This document shows, piece after piece, positions 1 to 8,900 of a stretch of DNA of 9,221 nt. Location of the stretch: positions 1-9,221 of the forward strand of contig DASQFU010000183.1 in assembly GCA_035632955.1 (NCBI GenBank). The letters run 5' to 3'. The stretch's first letter is position 1; every line of letters starts with the position of its first letter. The position numbers and the translations under genes are program-made. Below the pieces are notes generated by a model. The model had not been told where the DNA came from. It did not search any database and saw only the letters and a list, made by a program, of their open reading frames with translations. The DNA is from DASQFU01 sp035632955 (GTDB lineage: Bacteria > Eisenbacteria > RBG-16-71-46).

Positions 1-409
1 CTCCTACGGAGTTGTTGCGAATGATGTTGTTGCGAATGGTTAACTGGGCAGTGGGTCCGAAGCTATAGATCGCCCCGCCAACGTCGGGATGATAACCAGC
101 TTGTAAGGTGAATCCTTCTATGACATCGCCACCACCACAAAGGAGGATCCGACCACGTTTGCCTCCATCGACGATCGTCATCTCCGGGCCGGCTTCCGAT
201 CGAAGCCAGAGGCCTTTGCCCTGAGTATCGAGGTTTTCGTCGTAGGTACCTGGACCGACCAAGATCTCGTCACCTGCCGCTGCGGCGACGATCGCAGCCT
301 GTATCGTTGGGTAGTGCGCCGGAACGCGGTGGACCTCGCCGAAAGCGAGGCGAGGCGCGAACGCAAGCACTAGGCTCAGGAGGCAGGTGCGGTAGCCGAC
401 TTGAATCAT
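1..409 (-). CDS. Secreted right-handed parallel beta-helix protein (N-terminal 136 residues, runs off left edge)
   Basis: The first 136 codons of a gene that continues beyond the left edge. The ATG at 409-407 overlaps the stop of the upstream gene as ATGA, which fixes the start. Residues 1-24 look like a Sec signal peptide: a hydrophobic core LLSLVLAFA, then cleavage after LAFG. The mature part opens with VHRVPAHYPTIQAAIVAAAA (28-44 core), then GDEILVGPGTYDENL and later IEGFTL (97-102). This string is characteristic of right-handed beta-helix proteins (pectate-lyase/NosD-like fold, 'polymorphic outer membrane protein' style), where each turn adds a short strand. The repeated IRNN turns at 125-133 support a solenoid. 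The likely location is outside the cell or at the outer surface; the substrate or ligand cannot be told from this part. Base composition is lower than its neighbours (95 G/C in the first 180 nt). Fold assignment is fairly secure; enzymatic versus structural role is unknown. Confidence 0.8.
   Translation of the reverse strand, partial: MIQVGYRTCLLSLVLAFAPRLAFGEVHRVPAHYPTIQAAIVAAAAGDEILVGPGTYDENLDTQGKGLWLRSEAGPEMTIVDGGKRGRILLCGGGDVIEGFTLQAGYHPDVGGAIYSFGPTAQLTIRNNIIRNNSVG
11..38 (-). repeat. Tandem 13-bp direct repeat in the beta-helix gene
   Basis: The 13-mer gttgttgcgaatg occurs at 11-23 and again at 26-38, offset by 15 nt (five codons). On the coding strand it gives the near-identical turns TIRNN and IIRNN. 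This is an internal coding repeat of the solenoid, not a mobile or regulatory element. The in-frame 15-nt period suggests slippage or unequal exchange could add or remove whole peptide units. Confidence 0.7.
406..409 (-). promoter_or_regulatory. ATGA stop-start overlap (translational coupling)
   Basis: The TGA of the glycine-zipper gene (408-406) shares bases with the ATG of the beta-helix gene (409-407). The upstream sequence has only a weak GGAT-like Shine-Dalgarno candidate, so reinitiation by ribosomes finishing the upstream gene is a reasonable inference. Confidence 0.75.
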
Positions 410-870
410 CGTTTGATCCGTCGCGCCATCGGCAGATCGGCCGGTGGATAGATCGTGCGCCACGTCGTGCCAATCGAGCCAATCATCGCTCCCAGCGTCG
501 CGCCGCCGGTGATCACGAGCGCCGGCACGAGCGGGGTGTCCTCCTCCGTCGCATCGTTCAGGAGCACGTGATAGCCGATCGCCAGCAGGGCGCCCGCCGC
601 ACCGCCGTACAAAGCACCGCGCCCGGCTGCGCTGCGGCCTCTCTGAATGCGCTCGATCTCGGACCAGGAAATCGGTTCGGCGGCATGCACCCCCGCGCTA
701 TCGACCTGAGGTCGATCCAGCATCAAGACACGGCTCGCTCCCAGCACTCGGACCCGCGGCTCGCCCGCCAGATCGTTCCGTAGGTGCGACATCCACCAGG
801 GCGTCGGAACGTCGACCGCGCGTGACGGCACCGCAGCGCCGCACAGGATCGCGAGCACAGCGATCGCCAT
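406..870 (-). CDS. Exported glycine-zipper protein of unknown function
   Basis: Encodes 154 residues from the ATG at 870-868. The frame is open further upstream to 966, but that extension lies inside mmsA and lacks a signal sequence; starting at MAIAVLAILCGAAV gives a clear Sec signal peptide with plausible cleavage after PSRA (residue 18). The cysteine in the signal is not in a proper lipobox, because Leu precedes it. Residues about 38-76 read as a small beta-rich segment ending ISWSEIERIQRG. Two Gly/Ala-rich hydrophobic stretches follow, at 83-99 (GRGALYGGAAGALLAIG) and 119-134 (VITGGATLGAMIGSIG), separated by an acidic loop, and the protein ends with W and basic residues. This layout, a short beta domain then a paired glycine zipper, recurs in envelope proteins of high-GC environmental bacteria whose function is not established. 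It begins 34 nt after the mmsA stop and overlaps the next gene by ATGA, so operon membership is likely. Its ribosome binding site is weak. Confidence 0.75.
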   Translation of the reverse strand: MAIAVLAILCGAAVPSRAVDVPTPWWMSHLRNDLAGEPRVRVLGASRVLMLDRPQVDSAGVHAAEPISWSEIERIQRGRSAAGRGALYGGAAGALLAIGYHVLLNDATEEDTPLVPALVITGGATLGAMIGSIGTTWRTIYPPADLPMARRIKR

Positions 871-871
871 C

Positions 872-888
872 AATCCCGCTCGCGGATT
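872..888 (-). other. Small dyad just before the glycine-zipper start codon
   Basis: AATCC (872-876) and GGATT (884-888) are perfect complements around a 7-nt loop, ending one base before the ATG at 870. No T-run follows on the minus strand, so it is not an intrinsic terminator. If it folds in the mRNA it would lie where ribosomes must bind. It may be chance. Confidence 0.3.
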
Positions 889-904
889 CAAGAGATCGCC
901 CAAC

Positions 905-2431
<1,527 letters not shown>

Positions 2432-2438
2432 GGTTGCC

Positions 2439-2445
2439 ACCTCCT
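2439..2445 (-). promoter_or_regulatory. Strong Shine-Dalgarno of mmsA (AGGAGGT)
   Basis: Reading the minus strand, AGGAGGT occupies 2445-2439 and its AGGAGG core is followed by 8 nt before the ATG at 2431. It decides the start: the upstream in-frame GTG at 2440 lies inside the site itself. It is the strongest ribosome binding site noticed in the window, suggesting mmsA is well translated. Confidence 0.85.
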
Positions 2446-2466
2446 AGCAGCCGGCCAAGTCGGGGC

Positions 2467-2481
2467 TCACGGGCACCGTGA
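2467..2481 (-). other. Dyad in the presumed mmsA leader (6-bp arms, 3-nt loop)
   Basis: TCACGG and CCGTGA flank the trinucleotide GCA as a perfect inverted repeat, ending 35 nt before the mmsA ATG. It could be a protein-binding operator or an RNA hairpin in the 5' leader. There is no T-run after it, so it does not read as a terminator. Short dyads arise easily in GC-rich DNA. Confidence 0.4.
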
Positions 2482-2485
2482 CTTC

Positions 2486-2506
2486 CGGCAGTCGAGATTT
2501 CTGCCG
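2486..2506 (-). other. Dyad in the presumed mmsA leader (6-bp arms, 9-nt loop)
   Basis: CGGCAG (2486-2491) and CTGCCG (2501-2506) are perfect complements around a 9-nt loop that is A/T-richer than its surroundings on the minus strand. It is the middle of three dyads between the predicted mmsA promoter and its start codon. Function is inference only. Confidence 0.35.
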
Positions 2507-2521
2507 TGGACGTCGTCACCG

Positions 2522-2537
2522 CCTCGGGGCGGCGAGG
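2522..2537 (-). other. Dyad in the presumed mmsA leader (5-bp arms, 6-nt loop)
   Basis: CCTCG (2522-2526) and CGAGG (2533-2537) form a perfect 5-bp inverted repeat with a G/C-rich loop. It is the most upstream of the three leader dyads and the shortest, so a chance origin is quite possible. Confidence 0.3.
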
Positions 2538-2592
2538 GCGGGCCTTCCGGGGACGCCGAGATGCCGCGGGAGCGAAGCGGAAAAGTCGCGCA

Positions 2593-2622
2593 AGCATAAG
2601 GGAGCCAAGAGGCCGGACACAA
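2593..2622 (-). promoter_or_regulatory. Possible sigma70-type promoter for mmsA
   Basis: On the minus strand TTGTGT (2622-2617) and TATGCT (2598-2593) are separated by 18 nt. The -10 fits TAnnnT; the -35 keeps only the TTG of the consensus. It would give a leader of about 155 nt before the mmsA ATG, containing three dyads. Judged by eye only; the organism's sigma consensus is unknown. Confidence 0.35.
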
Positions 2623-2628
2623 TCCGGC
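2612..2628. promoter_or_regulatory. Perfect 6-bp palindrome between divergent promoters (operator candidate)
   Basis: GCCGGA (2612-2617) and TCCGGC (2623-2628) are exact inverted copies around CACAA. The centre at 2620 coincides with the predicted -35 hexamer of mmsA (2622-2617) and with the position 17 bp upstream of the addB -10 (2618-2623). A protein bound here could affect both directions. Function is inferred from position. Confidence 0.35.
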
Positions 2629-2637
2629 GATCACACC

Positions 2638-2646
2638 TGCTAGTCT
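2638..2646 (+). promoter_or_regulatory. Extended -10-like element for addB, possibly leaderless
   Basis: TGCTAGTCT matches the extended -10 pattern TGnTAnnnT. Seven bases (2647-2653) separate it from the A of the addB ATG at 2654, which is the usual -10 to transcription-start distance. No Shine-Dalgarno precedes addB. The combination suggests a leaderless or near-leaderless mRNA. No good -35 was seen at 17 bp, which extended -10 promoters can tolerate. Confidence 0.4.
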
Positions 2647-2653
2647 CCGGCTC

Positions 2654-5600
2654 ATGAACCGGCTCATCGTTTCGCCGCGCGCCGACGCTCGTTTGCGCGT
2701 CGCTACCGAATGGCTCGGCCGCTGGCCCCGCGACGCGGAGACGTTGATCATCGGCCCCACCTGGCACGCCTGCGACGACGCGCTGCGCGGAGTCGTTGCG
2801 ACCGGGGGCACGCGGTTCGGCGCGGCTCGGTTCACGCTCGACCGCCTGGCGACCCTGCTCGCCGCGCCCACGCTCGCGCGCAACGATCACGCGCCGGCGA
2901 CCAGCCTTTCGCTCGCCGCGGTGACGGCGCGCGCGGTTCACGGCCTGAACGAGCGCGGGGCGCTGCAGTATTTCGCGCCGGTCGCGTTGCGGCCGGGTTT
3001 CGCCCATGCCGTCGCTCGCACGCTCGAAGAGCTGCGGATGAACGGCATCGACCTCGAAACGCTGAGCTGCCAGCCGCGCGGATGTCGCGACCTGGCCGAG
3101 ATCGCCGCCGCCGCCGCGCGCGAGCTCGCCGGAGCGCGGCTCGCCGATCGTGCCGCGCTGTTCGCGGCGGCGCGGCAAGCCATCGAACAAGGTGAGGCGC
3201 CGAAGCCGGTCGGCTTGCCGCTCCTGCTGCTCGACCTGCCGCTCGCGACTCGCGCCGAGGCTGAACTGGTGGCGGCGCTCGCCCGCCGCGCGCCGGAGGC
3301 GCTGGCGACGGCGCCAACCGGCGACCGGATCGCGATCGAGCGGCTCGCCGAAACCCTCGGTTGCGGTCCCGAGGCTGCGGCCGAACCCATTGCGGGCGAA
3401 ACCTCGCGTTCGCCGTCATCGCTCGCCGCGCTTCAGAGCTATTTGTTCGAAACCTCTTCACCGCCGGCCGGAGTTCTGGACGACAGCGTGCGGCTCACTT
3501 CGTCGCCCGGCGAGTCGCGCGAGTGCATCGAGATCGCCCGCGCGATCCAGGACGAGGCCGCGCGCGGCGTGCCGTTCGATCGCATGGCGATCTTCCTGCG
3601 CTCGCCGTCGGAGTATCGATCGCACCTTCAGGAAGCGCTCGGCCGCGCCGCCATTCCGGCCTTCTTCGCCCGCGGCACCGCCCAACCGGAACCTGCCGGG
3701 CGTGCGTTCCTGGCATTGCTCGCGTGCGCGGCCGAGGATCTCTCGGCGCGCCGCTTCTCCGAGTACCTCTCGCTCGCCCAGGTTCCCGACCCGGAACGCC
3801 GCGAGCGCGCCGTCTGGATGCCGCCCGACCACGATCTTCAGCCGATTCCGCCAGAGCCCGAGCTGCCGCAGGCGCAGGCCACCGACGATCCGCTGCCTCG
3901 CGACCCCGACGAGAAGGCGGTGCTCGAAGGCACGCTGCGCGCGCCGTGGCGCTGGGAGCAGCTGCTCGTGGACGCGTCCGTGATCGGCGGGCGCGACCGC
4001 TGGGCGCGCCGGCTGGCCGGGCTCGAGCAGGAGCTGCGGCTCCAGCGCCGCGACCTTGCCGGCGAGGACGCGCGCGCCGCGGCGCTCGACCGGAGCCTCG
4101 CCGACCTCGCGCATCTGCGGGACTTTGCGCTGCCGCTGATCGATCGGCTCGCGGCGCTCCCGCGCGACGCTCGCTGGGAGCAATGGCTCGACGAGCTGCG
4201 CGCGCTCGCCACGGCCGCGCTCCGGCATCCCGAGATGGTGCTCGCGACCTTGATCGAGCTCGAGCCCATGGGCCCGATCGGACCCGTGGATCTGGATGCA
4301 ATTCAGCACGTGCTCGGGCCGCGGCTGCGCGACCTCACGCTGCCTCCCGAACGCCGGCGCTACGGCGCGGTGTTCGTCGCGCCCGTCGAAGCCGCGCGCG
4401 GCCTGGCGTTCGACGTCGTGTTCGTCCCGGGCCTCGCGGAGAAACTGTTCCCGCGCAAGATCGTCGAGGATCCGATCCTGAGCGATGCGATCCGCCGCGA
4501 TCTGGACGGCGGCTCGCTCCCGACCCAGGAGCGCAGGGGCGCCGAGGAACGGCTCGCGCTTCGGCTCGCCGCCGGCGCGGCGCGGGAGCGGCTCTATCTC
4601 TCCTATCCGCGGCTGGACTCCGAGCAGGCTCGCCCGCGCGTGCCGTCGTTTTACGCATTGGAAGCGTTGCAGGCGATCGAAGGTCGCCTGCCGGGATTCG
4701 ACGAGCTACGCAAGCGCGCCGAGGCCGGCGCCTCGATCCGTCTGGGATGGCCAGCGCCCGAGCGTGCCGAGGACGCGATCGACGAGGCCGAATACGACCT
4801 CGCGGTGCTCGCCAAGCTCAGAGCCGCAGACCCCGAAGCGACGATTGGCGCCGCCTCCTATCTCTTGAACGTGAATCCGACGCTGGCTCGCGCCCTGCGC
4901 GCCCGCGCGCGGCGCTGGATCAAGCGCTGGACACCGGCGGACGGGCTCGTGGACCCCGACGAGCTGGCGCGCGCCGCGCTCGAGCGCCACCAGATGCAGG
5001 CGCGGTCGTTTTCGCCGACCGCGCTCGAGAACTACTCCGTGTGCCCGTATCGCTTCTTTCTCCAGGCGATCCACCGCCTGGAGCCGCGCGAGGAGCCGGT
5101 CGCGATCGAGACGATCGATCCGCTGACGCGCGGCGCGCTGTTCCACGAGGTGCAGTTCGAAGTGTCGAGCTGGCTTCGCGACCAGGGGCTGCTCCCACTC
5201 ACGACCGAAGCGCTGGCGAAGGCGTTCGACGCGATCGATGCCGCGGTCGATCACATCGCCGAGCGCTACGCCGACCAGCTCGCGCCGGCGATCCCGCGCG
5301 TGTGGGAGGACGGCATCGGGGCGATCCGCGCCGACCTGCGCGAGTGGCTGCGCCGCTCCGCCGCCGCGAGCGACGGCTTCGTGCCCCACCGCTTCGAGCT
5401 GTCGTTCGGACTCGCCGACCGCCACCGGCCGAACGCGGATCCGGCGAGCGTCACCGATCCCGTGCCGGTGCTCGGCGACCTCAAGCTGCGCGGCTCGATC
5501 GATCTGGTCGAGCGCCACCCGGCCGGCCGGCTGCGCGTCACCGACCACAAGACGGGCAAGGCACGAGCGAAGGAAGGCACCGTGATCGGTGGCGGAAAAG

Positions 5601-5926
5601 TGCTCCAACCAGTCCTCTACGCGCTCGCCAGCGAGCGGCTGCTCGACGAGCCGGTCGAATCGGGGCAGCTCTACTATTGCACCGCCGCCGGCGGGTTCGA
5701 GCAGCGGGTCGTCCCGCTCGACGACGAGAGCCGCGAGGCGATGAAGAACGTGGTCGAGACCGTCGCTAAGGCGCTCGCCGACGGATTTCTGCCGGCGTAC
5801 CCGGACAAGGGGGCCTGCAATTGGTGCGACTACCGCCAGGTATGCGGCCCGTGGGAGGAATCGCGGATCACGCGCAAACCCAAGGATCGCGTCGCGCCGC
5901 TGATTCAATTGAGGTCGCAGCCATGA
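2654..5926 (+). CDS. addB: AddB/RexB-type helicase-nuclease subunit with PD-(D/E)XK nuclease and Fe-S cluster
   Basis: A 1090-residue protein, close to the usual AddB length. It should partner AddA in double-strand break resection and the switch to recombination at Chi-like sites. The N-terminus (MNRLIVSPRADARL) sits where B. subtilis AddB has a Walker A but shows no GxGKT, so it is probably a non-hydrolysing helicase-like subunit. A degenerate SF1 segment, VEAARGLAFDVVFVPGLAEKLFP, lies at 578-600. The C-terminal RecB-family nuclease is intact: His831 in RGALFHE, Asp950 in GSIDLV, Asp964 and Lys966 in TDHKTGK, and the QxxxY motif at Gln985 and Tyr989. Cys797 (YSVCPY), with Cys1055, Cys1058 and Cys1064 (CNWCDYRQVC), supplies the four ligands of the AddB iron-sulphur 'staple'. 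There is no Shine-Dalgarno; the start is taken as the first ATG, just before family-typical sequence. The stop overlaps addA by ATGA. No frameshift was seen. Confidence 0.92.
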   Translation: MNRLIVSPRADARLRVATEWLGRWPRDAETLIIGPTWHACDDALRGVVATGGTRFGAARFTLDRLATLLAAPTLARNDHAPATSLSLAAVTARAVHGLNERGALQYFAPVALRPGFAHAVARTLEELRMNGIDLETLSCQPRGCRDLAEIAAAAARELAGARLADRAALFAAARQAIEQGEAPKPVGLPLLLLDLPLATRAEAELVAALARRAPEALATAPTGDRIAIERLAETLGCGPEAAAEPIAGETSRSPSSLAALQSYLFETSSPPAGVLDDSVRLTSSPGESRECIEIARAIQDEAARGVPFDRMAIFLRSPSEYRSHLQEALGRAAIPAFFARGTAQPEPAGRAFLALLACAAEDLSARRFSEYLSLAQVPDPERRERAVWMPPDHDLQPIPPEPELPQAQATDDPLPRDPDEKAVLEGTLRAPWRWEQLLVDASVIGGRDRWARRLAGLEQELRLQRRDLAGEDARAAALDRSLADLAHLRDFALPLIDRLAALPRDARWEQWLDELRALATAALRHPEMVLATLIELEPMGPIGPVDLDAIQHVLGPRLRDLTLPPERRRYGAVFVAPVEAARGLAFDVVFVPGLAEKLFPRKIVEDPILSDAIRRDLDGGSLPTQERRGAEERLALRLAAGAARERLYLSYPRLDSEQARPRVPSFYALEALQAIEGRLPGFDELRKRAEAGASIRLGWPAPERAEDAIDEAEYDLAVLAKLRAADPEATIGAASYLLNVNPTLARALRARARRWIKRWTPADGLVDPDELARAALERHQMQARSFSPTALENYSVCPYRFFLQAIHRLEPREEPVAIETIDPLTRGALFHEVQFEVSSWLRDQGLLPLTTEALAKAFDAIDAAVDHIAERYADQLAPAIPRVWEDGIGAIRADLREWLRRSAAASDGFVPHRFELSFGLADRHRPNADPASVTDPVPVLGDLKLRGSIDLVERHPAGRLRVTDHKTGKARAKEGTVIGGGKVLQPVLYALASERLLDEPVESGQLYYCTAAGGFEQRVVPLDDESREAMKNVVETVAKALADGFLPAYPDKGACNWCDYRQVCGPWEESRITRKPKDRVAPLIQLRSQP
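5911..5915 (+). promoter_or_regulatory. Shine-Dalgarno of addA inside the end of addB
   Basis: GAGGT at 5911-5915 precedes the addA ATG (5923) by 7 nt and supports that start. With the ATGA overlap it allows both fresh initiation and coupling, and so balanced synthesis of the two subunits. Confidence 0.65.
5923..5926 (+). promoter_or_regulatory. ATGA overlap of addB stop and addA start
   Basis: The addB TGA (5924-5926) shares bases with the addA ATG (5923-5925). This is a standard sign of translational coupling for subunits of one complex. Confidence 0.85.
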
Positions 5927-8900
5927 CCTTGGATCTGTTCGGAGCGCCGCCCGAGCGGCCCGCGCCCGAGTCGCCGGCGCCGACGCGCCCGCCCAACCCA
6001 CCACGCACGCCGCTCGCCGACGGCGAGGGGCGCGCACGGATCCGCTCGGATCTCGACACCACGCTCGTCGTCGAGGCGGCGGCCGGCACCGGCAAAACGA
6101 CCGAGCTGGTGACGCGCATGGTCGCGCTGCTGGCGGCGGGCCGCGGCCAGCTCGAACGCATGGTGGCGGTGACCTTCACCGAGGTCGCCGCCGGCGAGCT
6201 CAAGCTGCGATTGAGAACCGCGATCGAGGTAGCGCGTCTCGACTCCGGCCGGCCCGAGTCCGAGCGCCGCCGGCTCACCGATTCGTTGCCCCAGCTCGAG
6301 CAGGCGCGCATCGGCACCATTCACGCGTTCTGCCGCGACCTCCTCAGCGAGCGCCCGGTCGAAGCCGGCGTGGACCCGAGCTTCGAAGTGGCGCCCGAGG
6401 ACGAGGCGCGCCGGCTGTTCGAGCGCGTGTTCGACCGCTGGTTCGAGCGCCAGCTCGCGGGGCCGGGCCCGGCGGTGCGCCGGATCCTGCGGCGCTGGCG
6501 CCGCGAGCCGGGCTTCGGGCCCAGGCGACGCGGCCGCGACGAAGGCCCGCGCGCGATTCTGCGCGATGCGGCTTGGGCGCTGGTCGATCGCCGGGACTTC
6601 CCAGCGCCGTGGCGGCGCAATGTGGATTTCGATCGCGACCGCGAGATCGACGCGCTGGTTGCGGACCTCGAGGACCTCGCCGGCTGGGCGGCGCGCGGCA
6701 ATCCCGAGGACTGGTTCACGAAGTCGTTGGCGAAGGTCGCGGGTTTCGTCGAGGACCTGCGCCGGGTCGAGTCGATGCGCGGGCGCGACCACGACGGTCT
6801 CGAGGCGGAACTGACCGCCTTTCTGACCCGGGATCGGAATCACTGGACGTGGAAGGGATTCTCGCGCGGGGACGATCCGTCGTTTCCGCGCAACGAGCTG
6901 CGCACGAAGCGCAACGACGCGCACGCGCGGCTAACGCGGTTCGTCCAGGCGTCGGGGGCCGATCTCGCGCCGATGCTGCGCGACGAGCTGTGGCCGGTCG
7001 TCACCGACTACGAATCCGCCAAGGCCCAAGCGGGCTGCCTCGATTTCACCGATCTGCTGATCCGGGCGCGCGACCTGGTTCGCGAAGACACGGAAGTCCG
7101 GGCCGAGCTGCAGCAGCGCTTCACGCACGTGTTCGTGGATGAGTTCCAGGACACCGATCCGCTCCAGGTCGAGATCTTGTTCCTCCTCGCCGCCGCCGAT
7201 TCGGCCGAAACCGGATGGCGACGCGTGCAGGTCGTGCCCGGCAAGTTGTTCGTGGTCGCCGACCCCAAACAATCCATCTATCGCTTCCGCCGCGCCGACG
7301 TCGGACTCTACGAGGGGGTCAAGCGGCAGCTCCTCGACGGCGGCGCCGAGCTGGTCGAGCTCAACGTCAGCTTCCGTTCAGTGCCGGAGATCCAGCGCGC
7401 CGTCAACTCGGCGTTCTCGGTCCACATGGATGGCCGCTCGCAGACCCAGGCGCGGTACGTCGCGCTGGCGCCGGCGCGGAGCGATGTCAGCGAGCAACCC
7501 GCGGTGATCGCGCTTCCGGTTCCCGCACCGTACGGCGACTACGGGAAGGTCGTGGACTGGAGAATCGACGAGTCGCTGCCAGACGCGGTCGCCGCGTTCG
7601 TCCACTGGCTCATCGACAAGAGCGGCTGGACCGTGACCGAACGCGAGAAGCCGGACGAGCGCGTGCCGATCCGCCCACGGCATATCTGCCTGTTGTTCCG
7701 GCGCTTCCGATCGTTCGACCGCGACGTCACGCGACCGTACGTGCTGGCCCTCGAGGCGCGCCACGTGCCTCATCTGCTCGTCGGCGGTAGCTCGTTCCAC
7801 GAGCGCGAGGAAGTCGAGGCGATCCGGAACGCGCTGCTCGCGATCGAACGGCCCGAGGACGAGCTGGCGCTGTTCGCGACGCTGCGCGGGCCGATGTTCG
7901 GATTCTCGGACGCGGCGCTCCTCGCCTACCGCGAGCGTATGAAGTCGCTCCATCCCTTCCGTCGCGTTCCGGAAGATCTGCCGCCGCCGCTGGTCGAGGT
8001 CGCCGAAGCGCTCGCGCTGCTGCGCGACCTTCACCGCGGACGCAACCGTCGGCCGGTCGCCGACACCATCAGCCGGCTGCTCGAAGCGACTCGCGCGCAC
8101 GCGGGGTTCGCGAACTGGCCGAACGGCCCACAGGCGCTCGCCAACCTCGGCCGGATGATCGAGCTCGCGCGCCGAGCCGAACGTCGCGGACTGATCTCGT
8201 TCCGGGCGTTCGTCGCCCGGCTCGCCGACGAGGCCGAGCGCAGCGACGCCAGCGACGCGCCGATCATCGAGGAAGGCGTCGAAGGCGTGCGCATCATGAC
8301 CGTGCACCGGGCAAAGGGGCTCGAGTTCCCGATCGTGATCCTCGCCGACATGACCGCGAACGAGACGCCCGAACAACCGTCGCGTTGGGTCGATGCGGAG
8401 GCGGGCCTATGCGCGATGCGACTCGCCGGTTGCCTGCCCCCCGAGCTGCTCGAGCATGCGACCGAAGAGATGGAGCGGGAGCGCGAGGAGGCTGTGCGCT
8501 TGCTATACGTGGCCGCGACGCGCGCGCGCGATCTCCTCGTCGTCCCCGTCGTCGCGGACGAGCGCCGCGAGGGCTGGCTGCAGGCGTTGACCCCGGTCAT
8601 CTATCCCGAAGCGTTGCGTGCGCGCGAGCTGGAGATGGAGGATGCGCCCGGCTGCCCACAGTTCGGGTCCGACGCCGTGGTGTCACGCTCCGAGCAAGGC
8701 GAGATTCCGCTTGCCTCGGTGATCCCCGGCCTTCACCGCCCCGAGGTCGGAGAGCACCGTGTCGTCTGGTGGGATCCGCATCAGCTCGAGCTCGGCGTAC
8801 GCGAGACGCTCGGGCTCGCTCAGACGCGGATACTCGAAGCAGATACGAACAGCGAGCGCGCCCAGTCGGGGGTCGAGGCTCATCTGCAGTGGAAGAGCCG

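Larger units (their letters stand above)
2432..2653. other. Divergent intergenic region between mmsA and addB
   Basis: 222 bp with no convincing gene; the long plus-strand frame crossing it is the antisense shadow of mmsA. It contains the mmsA Shine-Dalgarno, four short perfect dyads (2467-2481, 2486-2506, 2522-2537, 2612-2628) and promoter-like hexamers for both directions in 2593-2646. No tRNA, intrinsic terminator with a T-tract or recognisable riboswitch consensus was seen. Confidence 0.8.

Noticed and set aside
307..783. 158-codon plus-strand frame opposite the glycine-zipper and beta-helix genes
   Set aside because: Arg-rich with no signal or motif. The minus-strand frames have signal peptides, coupled ATGA starts and family-like sequence.
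872..888. Intrinsic terminator between mmsA and the glycine-zipper gene
   Set aside because: The dyad is short and has no following T-run on the transcribed strand; the gap of 34 nt reads as within an operon.
2432..2440. GTG at 2440 as the mmsA start
   Set aside because: It overlaps the AGGAGG itself; the ATG at 2431 is 8 nt downstream of it, the optimal distance.
2432..2653. A small RNA or tRNA gene in the divergent gap
   Set aside because: No cloverleaf, TTCRA-like T-loop or T-tract terminator was seen; the dyads are short and separate.
3361..5769. 802-codon open frame on the plus strand inside addB
   Set aside because: Shifted-frame shadow of addB. The translation is Arg/Ala/Gly/Pro-dominated with no motifs, whereas the addB frame carries all nuclease and Fe-S residues.
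4706..6037. 443-codon minus-strand open frame across the addB-addA junction
   Set aside because: Antisense to two recognised overlapping genes, no plausible domain, and composition typical of a high-GC shadow.
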